NCBI GenBank assembly: GCA_964446485.1
Contig: CAYUOU010000011.1
Location: 5,753 to 69,752, forward strand
DNA length: 64,000 nucleotides
Direction of reading: 5' to 3'
Source: JBDRRP01 sp964446485
GTDB taxonomy: Bacteria > Desulfobacterota > Desulfobacteria > Desulfobacterales > JBDRRP01
The notes beneath the pieces were generated by a model. It ran no database searches and was not told where the DNA came from. It saw only the letters and a program-made list of their open reading frames with translations. Both the position numbers and the translations under genes were made by a program. How positions within the stretch are numbered: position 1 is the stretch's first letter; every line of letters starts with the position of its first letter. Positions 15,538 through 24,287 of the stretch are shown in pieces.

Positions 15538-17112
15538 TCATCCCCGAATCACCGTAATCGCCCGGCCGCTGACCGTCCTGGCCGCTTCGACGGATGTCCG
15601 CTCGCGGATCGGGGGCAGGCTGCCGCGGCGATCGAAGATCATCAGCCAGCCGGAATCCAGCGACAGGCCCGCCAGATAGGCGTCGATCTGCTCCAGCCCC
15701 TTTGGCAGCGGATCCGGCTCCTCGTCCCGCCAAACCTTCAGCTCAATGGCCAGCGTCACCGTCCCGTAACGGGCACACAGGTCCATCCGGCCCCGGCCGA
15801 TAGCATATTCCCGCTCGAGGGTGCCGCCGCCGTTGACCACGCGATGCAAAAAGGCCATCAGCACCAGGTGGGGCGCGATTTCGTGGTAGGGCGCACTGCC
15901 CATCAAGGGTTCGCCGTGCTGGCGCCAGAATTCCAGAAACGATTCCAGGAGAGCCGCCGGGACCAGACTGCCATCCGGATTGAGCCAGGCCGGTGAAATG
16001 TGCGGCAATGAATCCTGCGGCGCACCGGCCAAGGCCCGGGGAATCACCTCCCGATAGATCGGATTGGCGATTACCAGGCCACCCGCGCCTTCCCGCCGGA
16101 TCAGCCCCAGATCGATCACATACTGGCGGTCGTCATCCGTGCCTTCGGTGATGATGCCGCCGGCCAGCATGGGTTCCACCACCCGCCTGACCCTGGGCTC
16201 CAGCAGCTTGTCCGCCAACTGATCCAGGTGCGTCACCCGTCTTTCGATCAACCGCTCTTTGGCCTGAGCAACCATTTCCGAGGTGATTGGGCAGGAACGA
16301 TCCCGGCCTGTTTTCATTTCAAAACAAACTTCGTAGGCCAGCGCATTGACCAGCCAGGGCTGCCCGCAGGTATATTCCCAGATCAGGGTTAAGGCATCGG
16401 GCTGAAAAACCTGGCCGGTATCTTGGGTATGCGCTTGCAACAGCGCGTAAACCTCATCTTGGCTGAAATCTCCCATTCTGAGTGACTTTGCCTTGATATT
16501 GAATGCGCTGCCGCCGGTGATAATCGCTTTCTCCTGGCTGGAATGGATCCGGTAATCCTTGATATCCCGCACCCCGCACAAAATGACGGATTTAGGAAAC
16601 CGCTGCGGCCGATCGGGATAGCCCGCTCGAAGCTGACGCAGCAGGGAGATGAGGGTGTCGCCGATCAGGGCGTCCACCTCATCCAGGATTAAAACAGACG
16701 GATCGGAGGCCAACTGGCACCACCGATTGAGGAATTCTTTGACCGCGGATGTCGCGGGGACCCGATTCAACACCTCATCGGCGAGAGTTAACGCATTCTC
16801 GTCGCCCAGGCTGTCCCTAGCCGAAAGCGCCAGGCTATGCACGACTTCCGCCATGCCGAGTTCGATGTTCTCACGGGCGGCCTGGGCGCCTTCGATGTTG
16901 GCATAGAGGGTCCGGTAACTGCCTTTCCGGTTCAAATAAGCCGCCAGTGCCATCAGGCTGCTGGTTTTGCCGGTTTGCCGAGGCGCGTGCAGCAGAAAAT
17001 ACTTCTTGCGCGCCAGCATCTCAAGCACCTGCGCCAGATCGAAGCGCTCCAGCGGCGGCAGGCAGTAGTGGTCCTGGCAGTTGACAGGGCCTTCGGTGGT
17101 GAAAAATTTCAT
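15538..17112 (-). CDS. AAA-type ATPase with C-terminal PD-(D/E)XK-like region
   Basis: 524 residues. Walker A is LHAPRQTGKTSSLMALAAYL near residues 41-60 and Walker B is SVLILDEVDALIGDT near 140-154. A conserved AAA lid region follows (CGQPWLVNALAYEVCFEM). The C-terminal part, EREYAIGRGRMDLCARYG then LAIELKVWRDEE near residue 465, fits a PD-(D/E)XK nuclease core with a D and an E-x-K pair. This architecture matches uncharacterised ATP-binding proteins often called AAA-like or archaeal-type ATPases; function is unknown. It is convergent with the ATPase at 14.1 kb across the minisatellite and follows the DPM1-like gene by 64 bases in the same direction. Confidence 0.8.
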   Translation of the reverse strand: MKFFTTEGPVNCQDHYCLPPLERFDLAQVLEMLARKKYFLLHAPRQTGKTSSLMALAAYLNRKGSYRTLYANIEGAQAARENIELGMAEVVHSLALSARDSLGDENALTLADEVLNRVPATSAVKEFLNRWCQLASDPSVLILDEVDALIGDTLISLLRQLRAGYPDRPQRFPKSVILCGVRDIKDYRIHSSQEKAIITGGSAFNIKAKSLRMGDFSQDEVYALLQAHTQDTGQVFQPDALTLIWEYTCGQPWLVNALAYEVCFEMKTGRDRSCPITSEMVAQAKERLIERRVTHLDQLADKLLEPRVRRVVEPMLAGGIITEGTDDDRQYVIDLGLIRREGAGGLVIANPIYREVIPRALAGAPQDSLPHISPAWLNPDGSLVPAALLESFLEFWRQHGEPLMGSAPYHEIAPHLVLMAFLHRVVNGGGTLEREYAIGRGRMDLCARYGTVTLAIELKVWRDEEPDPLPKGLEQIDAYLAGLSLDSGWLMIFDRRGSLPPIRERTSVEAARTVSGRAITVIRG

Positions 17113-17176
17113 AAAACCTTTACCCCGTTGAATAAAATGGATTCCGGCCAGGACTTCGGTTTTGCTGCTTCGCGTT

Positions 17177-18070
17177 TCACGCCTGTTCTTTCCGCTTTCC
17201 CTCTTCCCGATCGCCGCGCCGCTCGAAGCGCATCTGTGAAATCTGCTCGCTGATCATGCCCATCAAAAAGACGATGACCGAAGAGTTTAACAGCAGCGCA
17301 CTCATGTTGGTGAAGCGCCCCTCGGTGATGAAAGTGAAAAGGTACCAGAGCATCCCCAGCATGAACATCGTAAAACTGATCGGCAAGAAGACCCGCATCG
17401 GGGAAAACAGGGTGCAGATGCGGGTGATGATCATAAAGAAACGCACACCGTCCTTGAAAAGAGAGATATGGCTCTTTCCTTTGAGCCGTTTTCCTGAGCG
17501 GATGGGTACGTACCGGAGGCTCTGGCCGGTGCGCAGCACCGTCAGCGTCATGGTGGTGGGATAGGAATAGGTGTTTGGCAGCAGATACAACAGGCTGCGA
17601 GCCGCCGGCGCCTTGATCGCCCGCAGACCGCTGGTCAGATCACGGATGGGAAACTTGGCCACGTAACTGGCAAACCGATTGTAGGCAGCGTTTCCGAATG
17701 CACGCCCCAGCGAGGCCTGGTCATTAAAAGCGCGCGCGCCGACCACCAGATCGTATTGCGGCAGATGTTCGAGAAGCCGCGGGATGTCTGCGGGGTCGTG
17801 CTGACCGTCGCCGTCCATGAACACCAGGATATCGCCGGTGGCCTCGCGGATACCGCTTTTAACGGCTGCACCGTTGCCGATGTTGTAGGGGTGGGAATAC
17901 ACCCGGGCGCCGGCGGCCCGGGCCACATCGGCGGTGTTATCCGCAGAGCCGTCGTCAATGACCAAAATCTGGAAATCGGGCCCGGCGGCCCGCACCCCGG
18001 CCACGATGCCGCCGATGCTTTCGCCTTCGTTATATGCCGGAATGATTACTGAAACCGTGGGTACTGGCAT
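17177..18070 (-). CDS. DPM1-like glycosyltransferase 2 with two C-terminal transmembrane helices
   Basis: 297 residues. The GT-A domain starts PTVSVIIPAYNEGESIGGIV, with ILVIDDGSADNTAD and the DxD site VFMDGDGQHDPADIP, the signature of polyprenyl-phosphate mannose/glucose synthases. Two hydrophobic helices follow near residues 215-275, the last being LLLNSSVIVFLMGMISEQI, then a highly charged tail. The protein would load a sugar onto undecaprenyl phosphate for use by GT-C membrane transferases such as those from 18.9 kb onward. The start codon lies inside the 3' end of the upstream toxin gene (41-base overlap), an arrangement that looks acquired. Confidence 0.85.
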   Translation of the reverse strand: MPVPTVSVIIPAYNEGESIGGIVAGVRAAGPDFQILVIDDGSADNTADVARAAGARVYSHPYNIGNGAAVKSGIREATGDILVFMDGDGQHDPADIPRLLEHLPQYDLVVGARAFNDQASLGRAFGNAAYNRFASYVAKFPIRDLTSGLRAIKAPAARSLLYLLPNTYSYPTTMTLTVLRTGQSLRYVPIRSGKRLKGKSHISLFKDGVRFFMIITRICTLFSPMRVFLPISFTMFMLGMLWYLFTFITEGRFTNMSALLLNSSVIVFLMGMISEQISQMRFERRGDREEGKRKEQA

Positions 18071-18371
18071 CGCGTTCCATTTCAGCTGATTTGCGCTTCA
18101 AGGCCGACCTGTAAATTTCCTTGTCCCTTCGCGGCCCCACGGCCAGGACGTAAACCGCCACCGTTTTCTCTCTGACCCGGTAAACGATGCGATAATCCCC
18201 GATGCGCAGTTTACGAAAATCGGCCAGATTCCCCGCCAAGGGGGCTCCGAATCGCAATGGCGCACGTGCCAGCTTTTCATCGATGGCCCTGACGACACGC
18301 CGTGCGGCCGAGGCCCCGATGCTTTCTAAATCTTCTTCGACGGCATGGTGATAAACAAGCGACCACGTCAT
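18030..18371 (-). CDS. RelE/ParE family toxin
   Basis: 113 residues. It begins MTWSLVYHHAVEEDLESI and has the family core LARAPLRFGAPLAGNLADFR, KLRIGDYRIVYRV and VYVLAVGPRRDKEIY. RelE toxins cleave mRNA on the ribosome, while ParE toxins act on gyrase; sequence alone does not separate these here. Its ATG overlaps the antitoxin stop by four bases. The last ~25 residues are a basic, low-conservation extension that overlaps the start of the downstream glycosyltransferase gene, suggesting read-through after recombination. The core looks intact. Confidence 0.8.
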   Translation of the reverse strand: MTWSLVYHHAVEEDLESIGASAARRVVRAIDEKLARAPLRFGAPLAGNLADFRKLRIGDYRIVYRVREKTVAVYVLAVGPRRDKEIYRSALKRKSAEMERDASTHGFSNHSGI

Positions 18372-18637
18372 CTTCCGAATTTCTCCATAATGTAACCGTG
18401 AGACAAGGCCTTGCTGCTTTCAAAAGTATCCATGCGTGATAGCGCCAGTGCTGTCAGGCGCAGGTCCTCCATTTCCTCCAGCATGGATTCGTAGCTTGCC
18501 ATGGACAGCAGGATGGCTTTCGGGGCATTGTTCTTCAAAATGATGAGTTTTTCAGCCTCGCCCTTTTCCAGCGCATCCAAGGTGGCGGATGTTTTTTTCG
18601 AAAGCGCCGTTGCTGAGAGATAGTCTGTGGAACGCAT
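18368..18637 (-). CDS. Phd/YefM family antitoxin
   Basis: 89 residues. The N-terminal DNA-binding part, STDYLSATALSKKTSATLDA and ILKNNAPKAILLSMASYESM, is typical of Phd/YefM antitoxins that pair with RelE-type toxins. The acidic/hydrophobic C-terminus would bind and neutralise the toxin encoded immediately downstream with an ATGA overlap. Autoregulation through the promoter region just above 18640 is expected from the family but no operator was identified with confidence. Confidence 0.8.
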   Translation of the reverse strand: MRSTDYLSATALSKKTSATLDALEKGEAEKLIILKNNAPKAILLSMASYESMLEEMEDLRLTALALSRMDTFESSKALSHGYIMEKFGR

Positions 18638-18824
18638 GATTCCGATCCTCCAATTATCCGATTATCCCCTGCAATATAATCGGATTTTTTACTGATGTAA
18701 ACCGGCGCATCTATCCGGGAATGCGCGCCAGGCCACTTCTTTTGACTGCAAGCGGAGTACTTATTGGTTGTCCGCATCCTACATTTTATCCTGTAAATCC
18801 TGTCTAACCCCTCTTCAAACCAAA

Positions 18825-18968
18825 GAATTTTCAGACAGGATCAACAAATGCCGTATCCTTCTCAGCGAAGATCTGCAGCACGGATTTATCTGGCACGGGC
18901 TTTCCGTCATCAGCCCGTTCGCCGATCCGGTCCATCCCCTGCTGCGCGGGCTTCTCGAAAACCCATAG
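18825..18968 (+). pseudogene. PIN-domain toxin, C-terminal fragment
   Basis: This frame ends in RINKCRILLSEDLQHG, GLSVISPFADP and LLRGLLENP, the last strands and final acidic residues of a PIN ribonuclease (L-L-S-E-D-L-Q-x-G ... N/S-P-F). Nothing upstream in frame resembles the N-terminal Asp motif, and an ATG at 18768 only adds unrelated residues. It is in the same orientation as the N-terminal PIN fragment at 12.0 kb. The rest of the 18638-18977 interval holds no gene that I can support. Confidence 0.5.
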
Positions 18969-18977
18969 CCCTGCCCT

Positions 18978-20711
18978 TCAGCGGACGATCTTCACCAGCG
19001 CATACCCCCGGTTTTCCGCCATCGCCTGGGTCCATTCTGAAAAAAATTCGGCGGCGGAGGCCAGTTGCGGCGGGCTCAGATTGTCGGCCAGCCACCGATC
19101 GAGCAGCGGCGTGTACATCATCAGGTAATCATGGCCGCGTGCCGATAGGAACCGGGCCATCGCCGCCGGTGAATCGCTGCTGCGGATCGCCTTCAGCAGT
19201 ACCCCGGCGCCGTCTGTGACGGGCAGATCGCTGTAGTAATAGCGCCCTCCTAGAAACAGTCCCAGCAGCTCGCTATCGGCGGACAGGTGGCGGTTGGCAT
19301 AGAAGAAAAGCGCCGTCTCGGGGCGCTGGGCGATGATGTACTCATCCCGCGTCATGCGGCCGGAAAGCGTATCCATCGGCGCGACCCGCCCCCACAGATC
19401 GGCGACGTACCGGGCATTGACGATCATCAGCGCCGCCACACCCGCAACCAGCAGTGCGCGCATGAGGTGCGCCCGCTGGCCAGCAGCGACCGTGTCGATC
19501 CATTGGGCGGCGCCGCGGATCCCGTAGACGCTCAGGATCACCAGGGGCGGCACGGCCGGCAGGATCCAGCGGATGCGCATATCGATCTGAAAAAAAACGA
19601 TCCCGATATAGAGCGCGGCAAACGCCAGCCAGATGCTGTTGGCGCGTCTGCCGCGGTCGGTCTGAAACCGTCGTGTCAAAAGGGCCAGCACCGGCAGCAG
19701 CAACAGGTAGGGGTTGAGCGCCCCATCAAAAAACTGCGGGTTGTCGTCAACGCCCTGGAAGAAAACCCTCAGCGGCACCAGCGCGATCATCCACCAGGGC
19801 TCGCCAAAGGCCAGTCGCCGGTAGGAAAAATGATCCAATGGCGGGAGCGCCCCGGCCACAACCGACACCTCACCGGCGGAAGAGACGTTAAAGACACCGT
19901 GAAACAGGGGATACAGCGGATTTCCGGTCCACAGTGCGTTGCGGACGGCCCAGGGGGAAAACACCAGCACCGCCACCGTAAAAAACAGGGCTGCCGGCGC
20001 CAATGCCCGCGCACTGGCCCATCCGCCGAGCCGGTTACGGCGAACGTAAACGAACGGGATCATCAACGCCATTAAACATAAAACGATGAGCCCATTGTAT
20101 TTGGCCCCCATGCATAGTCCACAGAAAATACCGGAAAGCATCAGGTGTTTGACGGCGAATTGCGTCTCCGTCCATCGAATGAAGCACATGATCGATGCCG
20201 TTGAGAAAAAGACCAATCCAAGGTCGACATAGGCAACCGTGGAAAGACGGACAACGATGGGCAGGGAAAGAAACAACGCCCCACCGACGACCCCATAGAG
20301 AAGACTCAGCCGTTTTCGAAGGTAATCGATGATCAAAGCGGTGGTCAGCAGCCCGAAGGCCAGATGGATATAGGCAGGGGCAACATCATTGCCGAAGTAC
20401 AGGGGCACCATGTACAGCAGCTGAATGTTCATCGGGTAGTAGCTGAACGGGATATCGGGCAACTCCCCCAGCTGCCCCATTTGAAGATACCGTTTGGGGA
20501 CGAGGAGGTGGTGCGACAGCGCGTCCCGGCTCACCGGAGGCACCGACCCCATCATCACCATGGCGCCGGCCAGGACCAGCATGACCGGGATAATGGAAAA
20601 AACGAGAATCTGTTGGCGGCGAAAGAGCATTATTCGATGCCATCGTGACGGCGGCAGCGCCGACGCATCTGCGGTTAACACCAATGGGTCACCGATATGG
20701 CTTCCGGTCAT
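18978..20711 (-). CDS. GT39-like polytopic glycosyltransferase (GT-C)
   Basis: 577 residues with about ten to twelve hydrophobic helices. After the first helix an extracytoplasmic loop carries SRDALSHHLLVPKRYL, placing an acidic residue where GT-C enzymes have their catalytic Asp/Glu, followed by SYYPMNIQLLYMVPLYFG. The soluble C-terminal part (about residues 470-577) is probably periplasmic. Such proteins transfer sugars from polyprenyl-phosphate donors outside the membrane. It is the last gene of a leftward run from 28.1 kb, 39 bases after a GT2 gene. An internal Met at residue 28 (MLFRRQQ) is an alternative start. Confidence 0.72.
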   Translation of the reverse strand: MTGSHIGDPLVLTADASALPPSRWHRIMLFRRQQILVFSIIPVMLVLAGAMVMMGSVPPVSRDALSHHLLVPKRYLQMGQLGELPDIPFSYYPMNIQLLYMVPLYFGNDVAPAYIHLAFGLLTTALIIDYLRKRLSLLYGVVGGALFLSLPIVVRLSTVAYVDLGLVFFSTASIMCFIRWTETQFAVKHLMLSGIFCGLCMGAKYNGLIVLCLMALMIPFVYVRRNRLGGWASARALAPAALFFTVAVLVFSPWAVRNALWTGNPLYPLFHGVFNVSSAGEVSVVAGALPPLDHFSYRRLAFGEPWWMIALVPLRVFFQGVDDNPQFFDGALNPYLLLLPVLALLTRRFQTDRGRRANSIWLAFAALYIGIVFFQIDMRIRWILPAVPPLVILSVYGIRGAAQWIDTVAAGQRAHLMRALLVAGVAALMIVNARYVADLWGRVAPMDTLSGRMTRDEYIIAQRPETALFFYANRHLSADSELLGLFLGGRYYYSDLPVTDGAGVLLKAIRSSDSPAAMARFLSARGHDYLMMYTPLLDRWLADNLSPPQLASAAEFFSEWTQAMAENRGYALVKIVR

Positions 20712-20750
20712 CTGAACCGATGGTGGTCAGACATTGCAATGCAGCAGCGA

Positions 20751-21506
20751 TCATTGCCCTTCTTGGGGGAACCGTCTTGACGGGCGCCACCCCCATCGTG
20801 CCAGGCGAAAGTCCAGGGCCGTGGCCAGGCAGCCGACACCGTACTGAATGCTTCTGGGTAAATTGATGGAAGACGCTTCCTTAAAATACTTCGTGGGGCA
20901 ACTGATTTCGGCCACTGTGACGCCCAGCCAAATAATCTGCGCCAGCATCTGATTGTCAAAAACGAAATCATCGCTGTTGCCCGCCAGCGGGAGACGCTCC
21001 AGCAGTGTCCTCGAAAACGCCCGATAGCCGGTATGGTATTCTGAGAGTTTGGCGCCCATGAGAAGGTTTTCCGTCAGGGTGAGAAATCGATTGGCCACAT
21101 ACTTCCACACCGGCATGCCGCCTTTAAGGGCATATCCGCCAAGAATCCGGGAACCCAGAACACAATGATACAGGCCGCTGCCAATCATGGCGGACATGGC
21201 CGGTATCAGCTTGGGGGTATATTGGTAGTCCGGGTGGACCATGATGATGATGTCTCCACCGGCCTCCAGGGCCAGCCGGTAGCAGGTTTTCTGATTGGCG
21301 CCGTAGCCGCGATTGCGCGAATGGCGATGCACCGTCGACATAGGCAGCGATTCCGCCACGGCCGGCGTATCGTCTCCGCTGCCGTCATCCACGATGATCA
21401 CGTGGTCAACGACACCCTGGGACATGACCTCTTCATAGGTTCTTTGGAGGGTCAAGGCGGCATTGTATGCAGGCATGACAACGATGATCCGTTGGTTATG
21501 GTACAT
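20751..21506 (-). CDS. GT2, polyprenyl-phosphate sugar synthase type
   Basis: 251 residues without C-terminal membrane helices. IIVVMPAYNAALTLQRTYEE opens the fold, VIIVDDGSGDDTP follows, and the metal-binding segment is IIMVHPDYQYTPKLI, with HPD replacing the usual DxD, a variant known in bacterial GT2 proteins. SRILGGYALKGGMPVWKYVA and YHTGYRAFSRTLLERLPL are conserved positions of the dolichyl-phosphate synthase branch. It starts 11 bases inside the end of the TMTC-like gene, so the two are coupled and probably function as donor-maker and transferase. Confidence 0.85.
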   Translation of the reverse strand: MYHNQRIIVVMPAYNAALTLQRTYEEVMSQGVVDHVIIVDDGSGDDTPAVAESLPMSTVHRHSRNRGYGANQKTCYRLALEAGGDIIIMVHPDYQYTPKLIPAMSAMIGSGLYHCVLGSRILGGYALKGGMPVWKYVANRFLTLTENLLMGAKLSEYHTGYRAFSRTLLERLPLAGNSDDFVFDNQMLAQIIWLGVTVAEISCPTKYFKEASSINLPRSIQYGVGCLATALDFRLARWGWRPSRRFPQEGQ

Positions 21507-23271
21507 GGGGCACCTTCATTCCGTTCACATTGCCCACCCGTGAAAACCGGGTGAGGTTGTTCGCTGCACTCTCATATCCAGGTTTGAGTTCGAGGGCCCG
21601 GCGAAACTGAGCGATGGCCTGTGTCACATCGCCTTTTCTGGCCAGCGCCACGCCCAGGTTGTTGTAGGCTGTTGCCGAAGCGGGATCAATGGCCAGGGCC
21701 TGTCGATACTGGATGATGGCGGCATTGAGCGCTCCCCTTCGGGCATAGAGGTTCCCTAAATTGATCTTCGCCTTTTTCAGCGCCCCATCACGTCGAAGGG
21801 CATCCAGCAGATACGCTTCGGCTGCTTCCGTTTCACCGACCGTCATCAGGGCCGCGCCTAAATTGGATCGAATTTCCGCATCCCCGGGATTGCGCCGCAG
21901 CGCTTCCCGGTAGTGTCCAATGGCCGCCTCCGTGTCGCCGCTGTCCTCCAATGCAACGCCGAGGGAGTTATGAATGAGCGGGTGACTGCCCACCACGGCG
22001 AGGGCGTGCGTAAACAGCGCGCGACTGTCTCGCCAGTGGCGTACCTGCTGCCGGGTGATTCCCGCCACCACCAGCAGGATCAGCACCCCAATTACAGTCA
22101 TCAACCGCCGGCGCCGGGGCCCTGAAGTTTCCCCGGGAATGCTCCAGGCCACCATAACAAACACGCCGATCAGGGGCACGTAAGCGAACCGGTCAGCCAT
22201 GGAGAACTGTCCGATCTGCACCAGCCCAATCACCGGTACCAGAGAGCCGAGATACCACAGCCAGCCCACTACAAGCCAGGGCCTCGCCCTTACGCCCCGT
22301 ATCGCCATCCATGAGATCGCCAATAGAACGAACACCGACAGGAGAAGTGGTGCCGCAGCGGGCATCCCCGGGTGAGGATACAATACCGTGAGATCCGACG
22401 GCCAAACCATCTTTCTCAAATATATACCGTAACTCATCAACGCATTGGCCAGCCTGACGGATAAGGGATGCGCCTCCATGGAAGACAGGGCACCGCCGCG
22501 ATCCTGTGCCACATAGGCCATCACACTGAAGCCCGCTGTGAGAGCGAAAAACGGCACCTTCTCGATAACGAGCCGGGAAAGCGTGCGGGTCGGACAGTGT
22601 AGGACCAAGACACCGTCGGATTCGGGCGTCGGCAAGACGCCCCATCGCCGCAGCGGCCACGCATCCAACAGCAGTAAAACGAATGGCAGGGTCACCAGCA
22701 TGGGTTTGGCCATGAGGCCAAGGAGAAAGCAGAGAAAGACCGGCACGTACCTCTTTAGCCGGGGCCGCTGGGCATACCGGGCGTACGTCCACAGGGTCGC
22801 CATCCAGAAAACCGTGCTGAGCACGTTTTTCCGCTCGGACACCCATGCCACCGACTCCACGTTAAGGGGGTGCAGGGCAAACAAAGCCACCACCAACCCG
22901 CTGCGCCACACGGATCCGGTCATACAGCGCAAAGCGGCGTAAAGCATCAACGTGCCGGCAATGTGAAGCACCAAGTTGGTGAACAAAAACCCGCCGGCGT
23001 TCATGCCGTAAACAGACATATCGAAGAAATATGAAAGCCAGGTCAGGGGCTGCCAGAAATTAAAATACAGTGAGGTGAAGGCCCAGCGTAGGCCCTCCAT
23101 CGAAAACCCCTTGGCGAGGTGGGGGTTTTCCGTGATGTAAGCTGGATCGTCATAATTGACAAAGCTGTGGTCAAAGACACCCCAATAGGTCCAGAAAATG
23201 GCCAAGATCAACGCCACGCAGACAATAAGGTCGCCATGGCGATGCGTCGGTGTAGTGGGTCCGCGACTCAC
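21496..23271 (-). CDS. TMTC-like membrane glycosyltransferase with C-terminal TPRs
   Basis: 591 residues. The first ~400 residues are polytopic with the bacterial TMTC/GT-C signatures VNYDDPAYITENPHL, HPLNVESVAWVSERKNVLS and AKPMLVTLPFVLLLLDAWPL. The C-terminal ~180 residues hold at least four TPR motifs such as NSLGVALEDSGDTEAAIGHY and NNLGVALARKGDVTQAIAQF. Eukaryotic TMTC proteins with this layout O-mannosylate proteins; the bacterial ones are uncharacterised. The catalytic acidic pair is expected in the first loop (YDD). Its start overlaps the DUF362 stop (ATGA) and its end overlaps the GT2 start. Confidence 0.83.
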   Translation of the reverse strand: MSRGPTTPTHRHGDLIVCVALILAIFWTYWGVFDHSFVNYDDPAYITENPHLAKGFSMEGLRWAFTSLYFNFWQPLTWLSYFFDMSVYGMNAGGFLFTNLVLHIAGTLMLYAALRCMTGSVWRSGLVVALFALHPLNVESVAWVSERKNVLSTVFWMATLWTYARYAQRPRLKRYVPVFLCFLLGLMAKPMLVTLPFVLLLLDAWPLRRWGVLPTPESDGVLVLHCPTRTLSRLVIEKVPFFALTAGFSVMAYVAQDRGGALSSMEAHPLSVRLANALMSYGIYLRKMVWPSDLTVLYPHPGMPAAAPLLLSVFVLLAISWMAIRGVRARPWLVVGWLWYLGSLVPVIGLVQIGQFSMADRFAYVPLIGVFVMVAWSIPGETSGPRRRRLMTVIGVLILLVVAGITRQQVRHWRDSRALFTHALAVVGSHPLIHNSLGVALEDSGDTEAAIGHYREALRRNPGDAEIRSNLGAALMTVGETEAAEAYLLDALRRDGALKKAKINLGNLYARRGALNAAIIQYRQALAIDPASATAYNNLGVALARKGDVTQAIAQFRRALELKPGYESAANNLTRFSRVGNVNGMKVPHVP

Positions 23272-24287
23272 AAACGCAGATCCCGGTGGGCAGGGATGTT
23301 GTCCAACAGATGGAATCGTCGCTGCACCGATGCGATGGATTCCCCCCGCTGCGCGATCTCAGATGCCCGAATGGGTCCCAGGGATAAAGCGGCGGCGGAC
23401 AAGTAAGGCACCTTTTCCGGATTCACCGCCATGATTCTGGCGCAGGTGGCGTCGACGGCAGGCAGGTTCCTTCCCATGACGAGTACGCCGGCATCCACCG
23501 GATTTCCCATGATGGGTCCGTCGCCCTCCATGCCGACGATGCCGTCCACAATGGCCAGGTGGGGCCGCACCGTGGCGGTAATATCGGTGATGCAGCCCGG
23601 AATGCCGGCCACGTGGAGCACGTTCTTCGGCCATCCGTAATAGTCTCCGGGAAGAACGCCGAAAAGGTTCTTCATGGACAGTGTGACGCCGACCCAATGG
23701 TGGGTCTTCATTTTGGCCATGGACACGATAACATCTGCCCGCCCGAGTTCCTTGGGCAGCAGGAAAGACTTCAGCGAGGTCGCGCGGCCATTGTTGGGCA
23801 TGATGAACACGGCCGCCCGATTTAAATCCACAAATGGAATGTGGTCCTCAGCCAGGATGTCCGCAAAGCCGGATTCCTCCAACACCATGATGGCATCCCG
23901 TCGATGCCCGGAGCCTTCGGCGACGACGACGGCGCTGGCACCCAGGTGTAGAAAGGCTTCAATGGCTGCCCTGACCACCAGCGGGTGGGTGTTGATGTGG
24001 CGTGCAGTGCGGTGGGGCTCCACCAGGTTGGGTTTGAGCAGGACGCGTTTGCCGGCAATCTCGGCGGCGTTGACCCCGAGTTCTGCAAGCCCCTGCAGAA
24101 GGTGTTGGCGTATATTGGCATGATACCCGGGAACCTTGGCGATGAACGTGGCGGCAAGCACATCGTTTCGGTTTACCCATAACGAGCCGGCCACGGCGGC
24201 GCCCCCGAGGATGCCGCCAGCGGTGGACAACCGGATGAACTGGCGGCGTGTCATGTCGCCGTTGCGGGGAAGATGTTGATCCTTCAT
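23268..24287 (-). CDS. DUF362 protein with Tat signal
   Basis: 339 residues from ATG 24287, which overlaps the upstream stop as ATGA. A twin-arginine signal is present: RRQF with Arg14-Arg15, then a hydrophobic run STAGGILGGAAVAGSLW. The mature part has DUF362 hallmarks VLLKPNLVEPH, VAEGSGH, SMAKMKTHHWVGVTLSMKNL and IVDGIVGMEGDGP. DUF362 proteins often carry 4Fe-4S domains, but no cysteine cluster is visible here. Export to the periplasm by Tat implies folding or cofactor loading before export. Placement between a TMTC-like protein and a toroid protein suggests an envelope role; the activity is unknown. Confidence 0.85.
   Translation of the reverse strand: MKDQHLPRNGDMTRRQFIRLSTAGGILGGAAVAGSLWVNRNDVLAATFIAKVPGYHANIRQHLLQGLAELGVNAAEIAGKRVLLKPNLVEPHRTARHINTHPLVVRAAIEAFLHLGASAVVVAEGSGHRRDAIMVLEESGFADILAEDHIPFVDLNRAAVFIMPNNGRATSLKSFLLPKELGRADVIVSMAKMKTHHWVGVTLSMKNLFGVLPGDYYGWPKNVLHVAGIPGCITDITATVRPHLAIVDGIVGMEGDGPIMGNPVDAGVLVMGRNLPAVDATCARIMAVNPEKVPYLSAAALSLGPIRASEIAQRGESIASVQRRFHLLDNIPAHRDLRL

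Noticed and set aside
15032..15679. An Asn-Ala-Pro repeat protein spanning the gap
   Set aside because: It is the 9-bp minisatellite read in frame and includes 100 Ns; it also overlaps the end of a well-supported ATPase gene.
18768..18824. Start region of a complete small PIN protein
   Set aside because: Only C-terminal PIN motifs are present; the residues before them do not match a PIN N-terminus.
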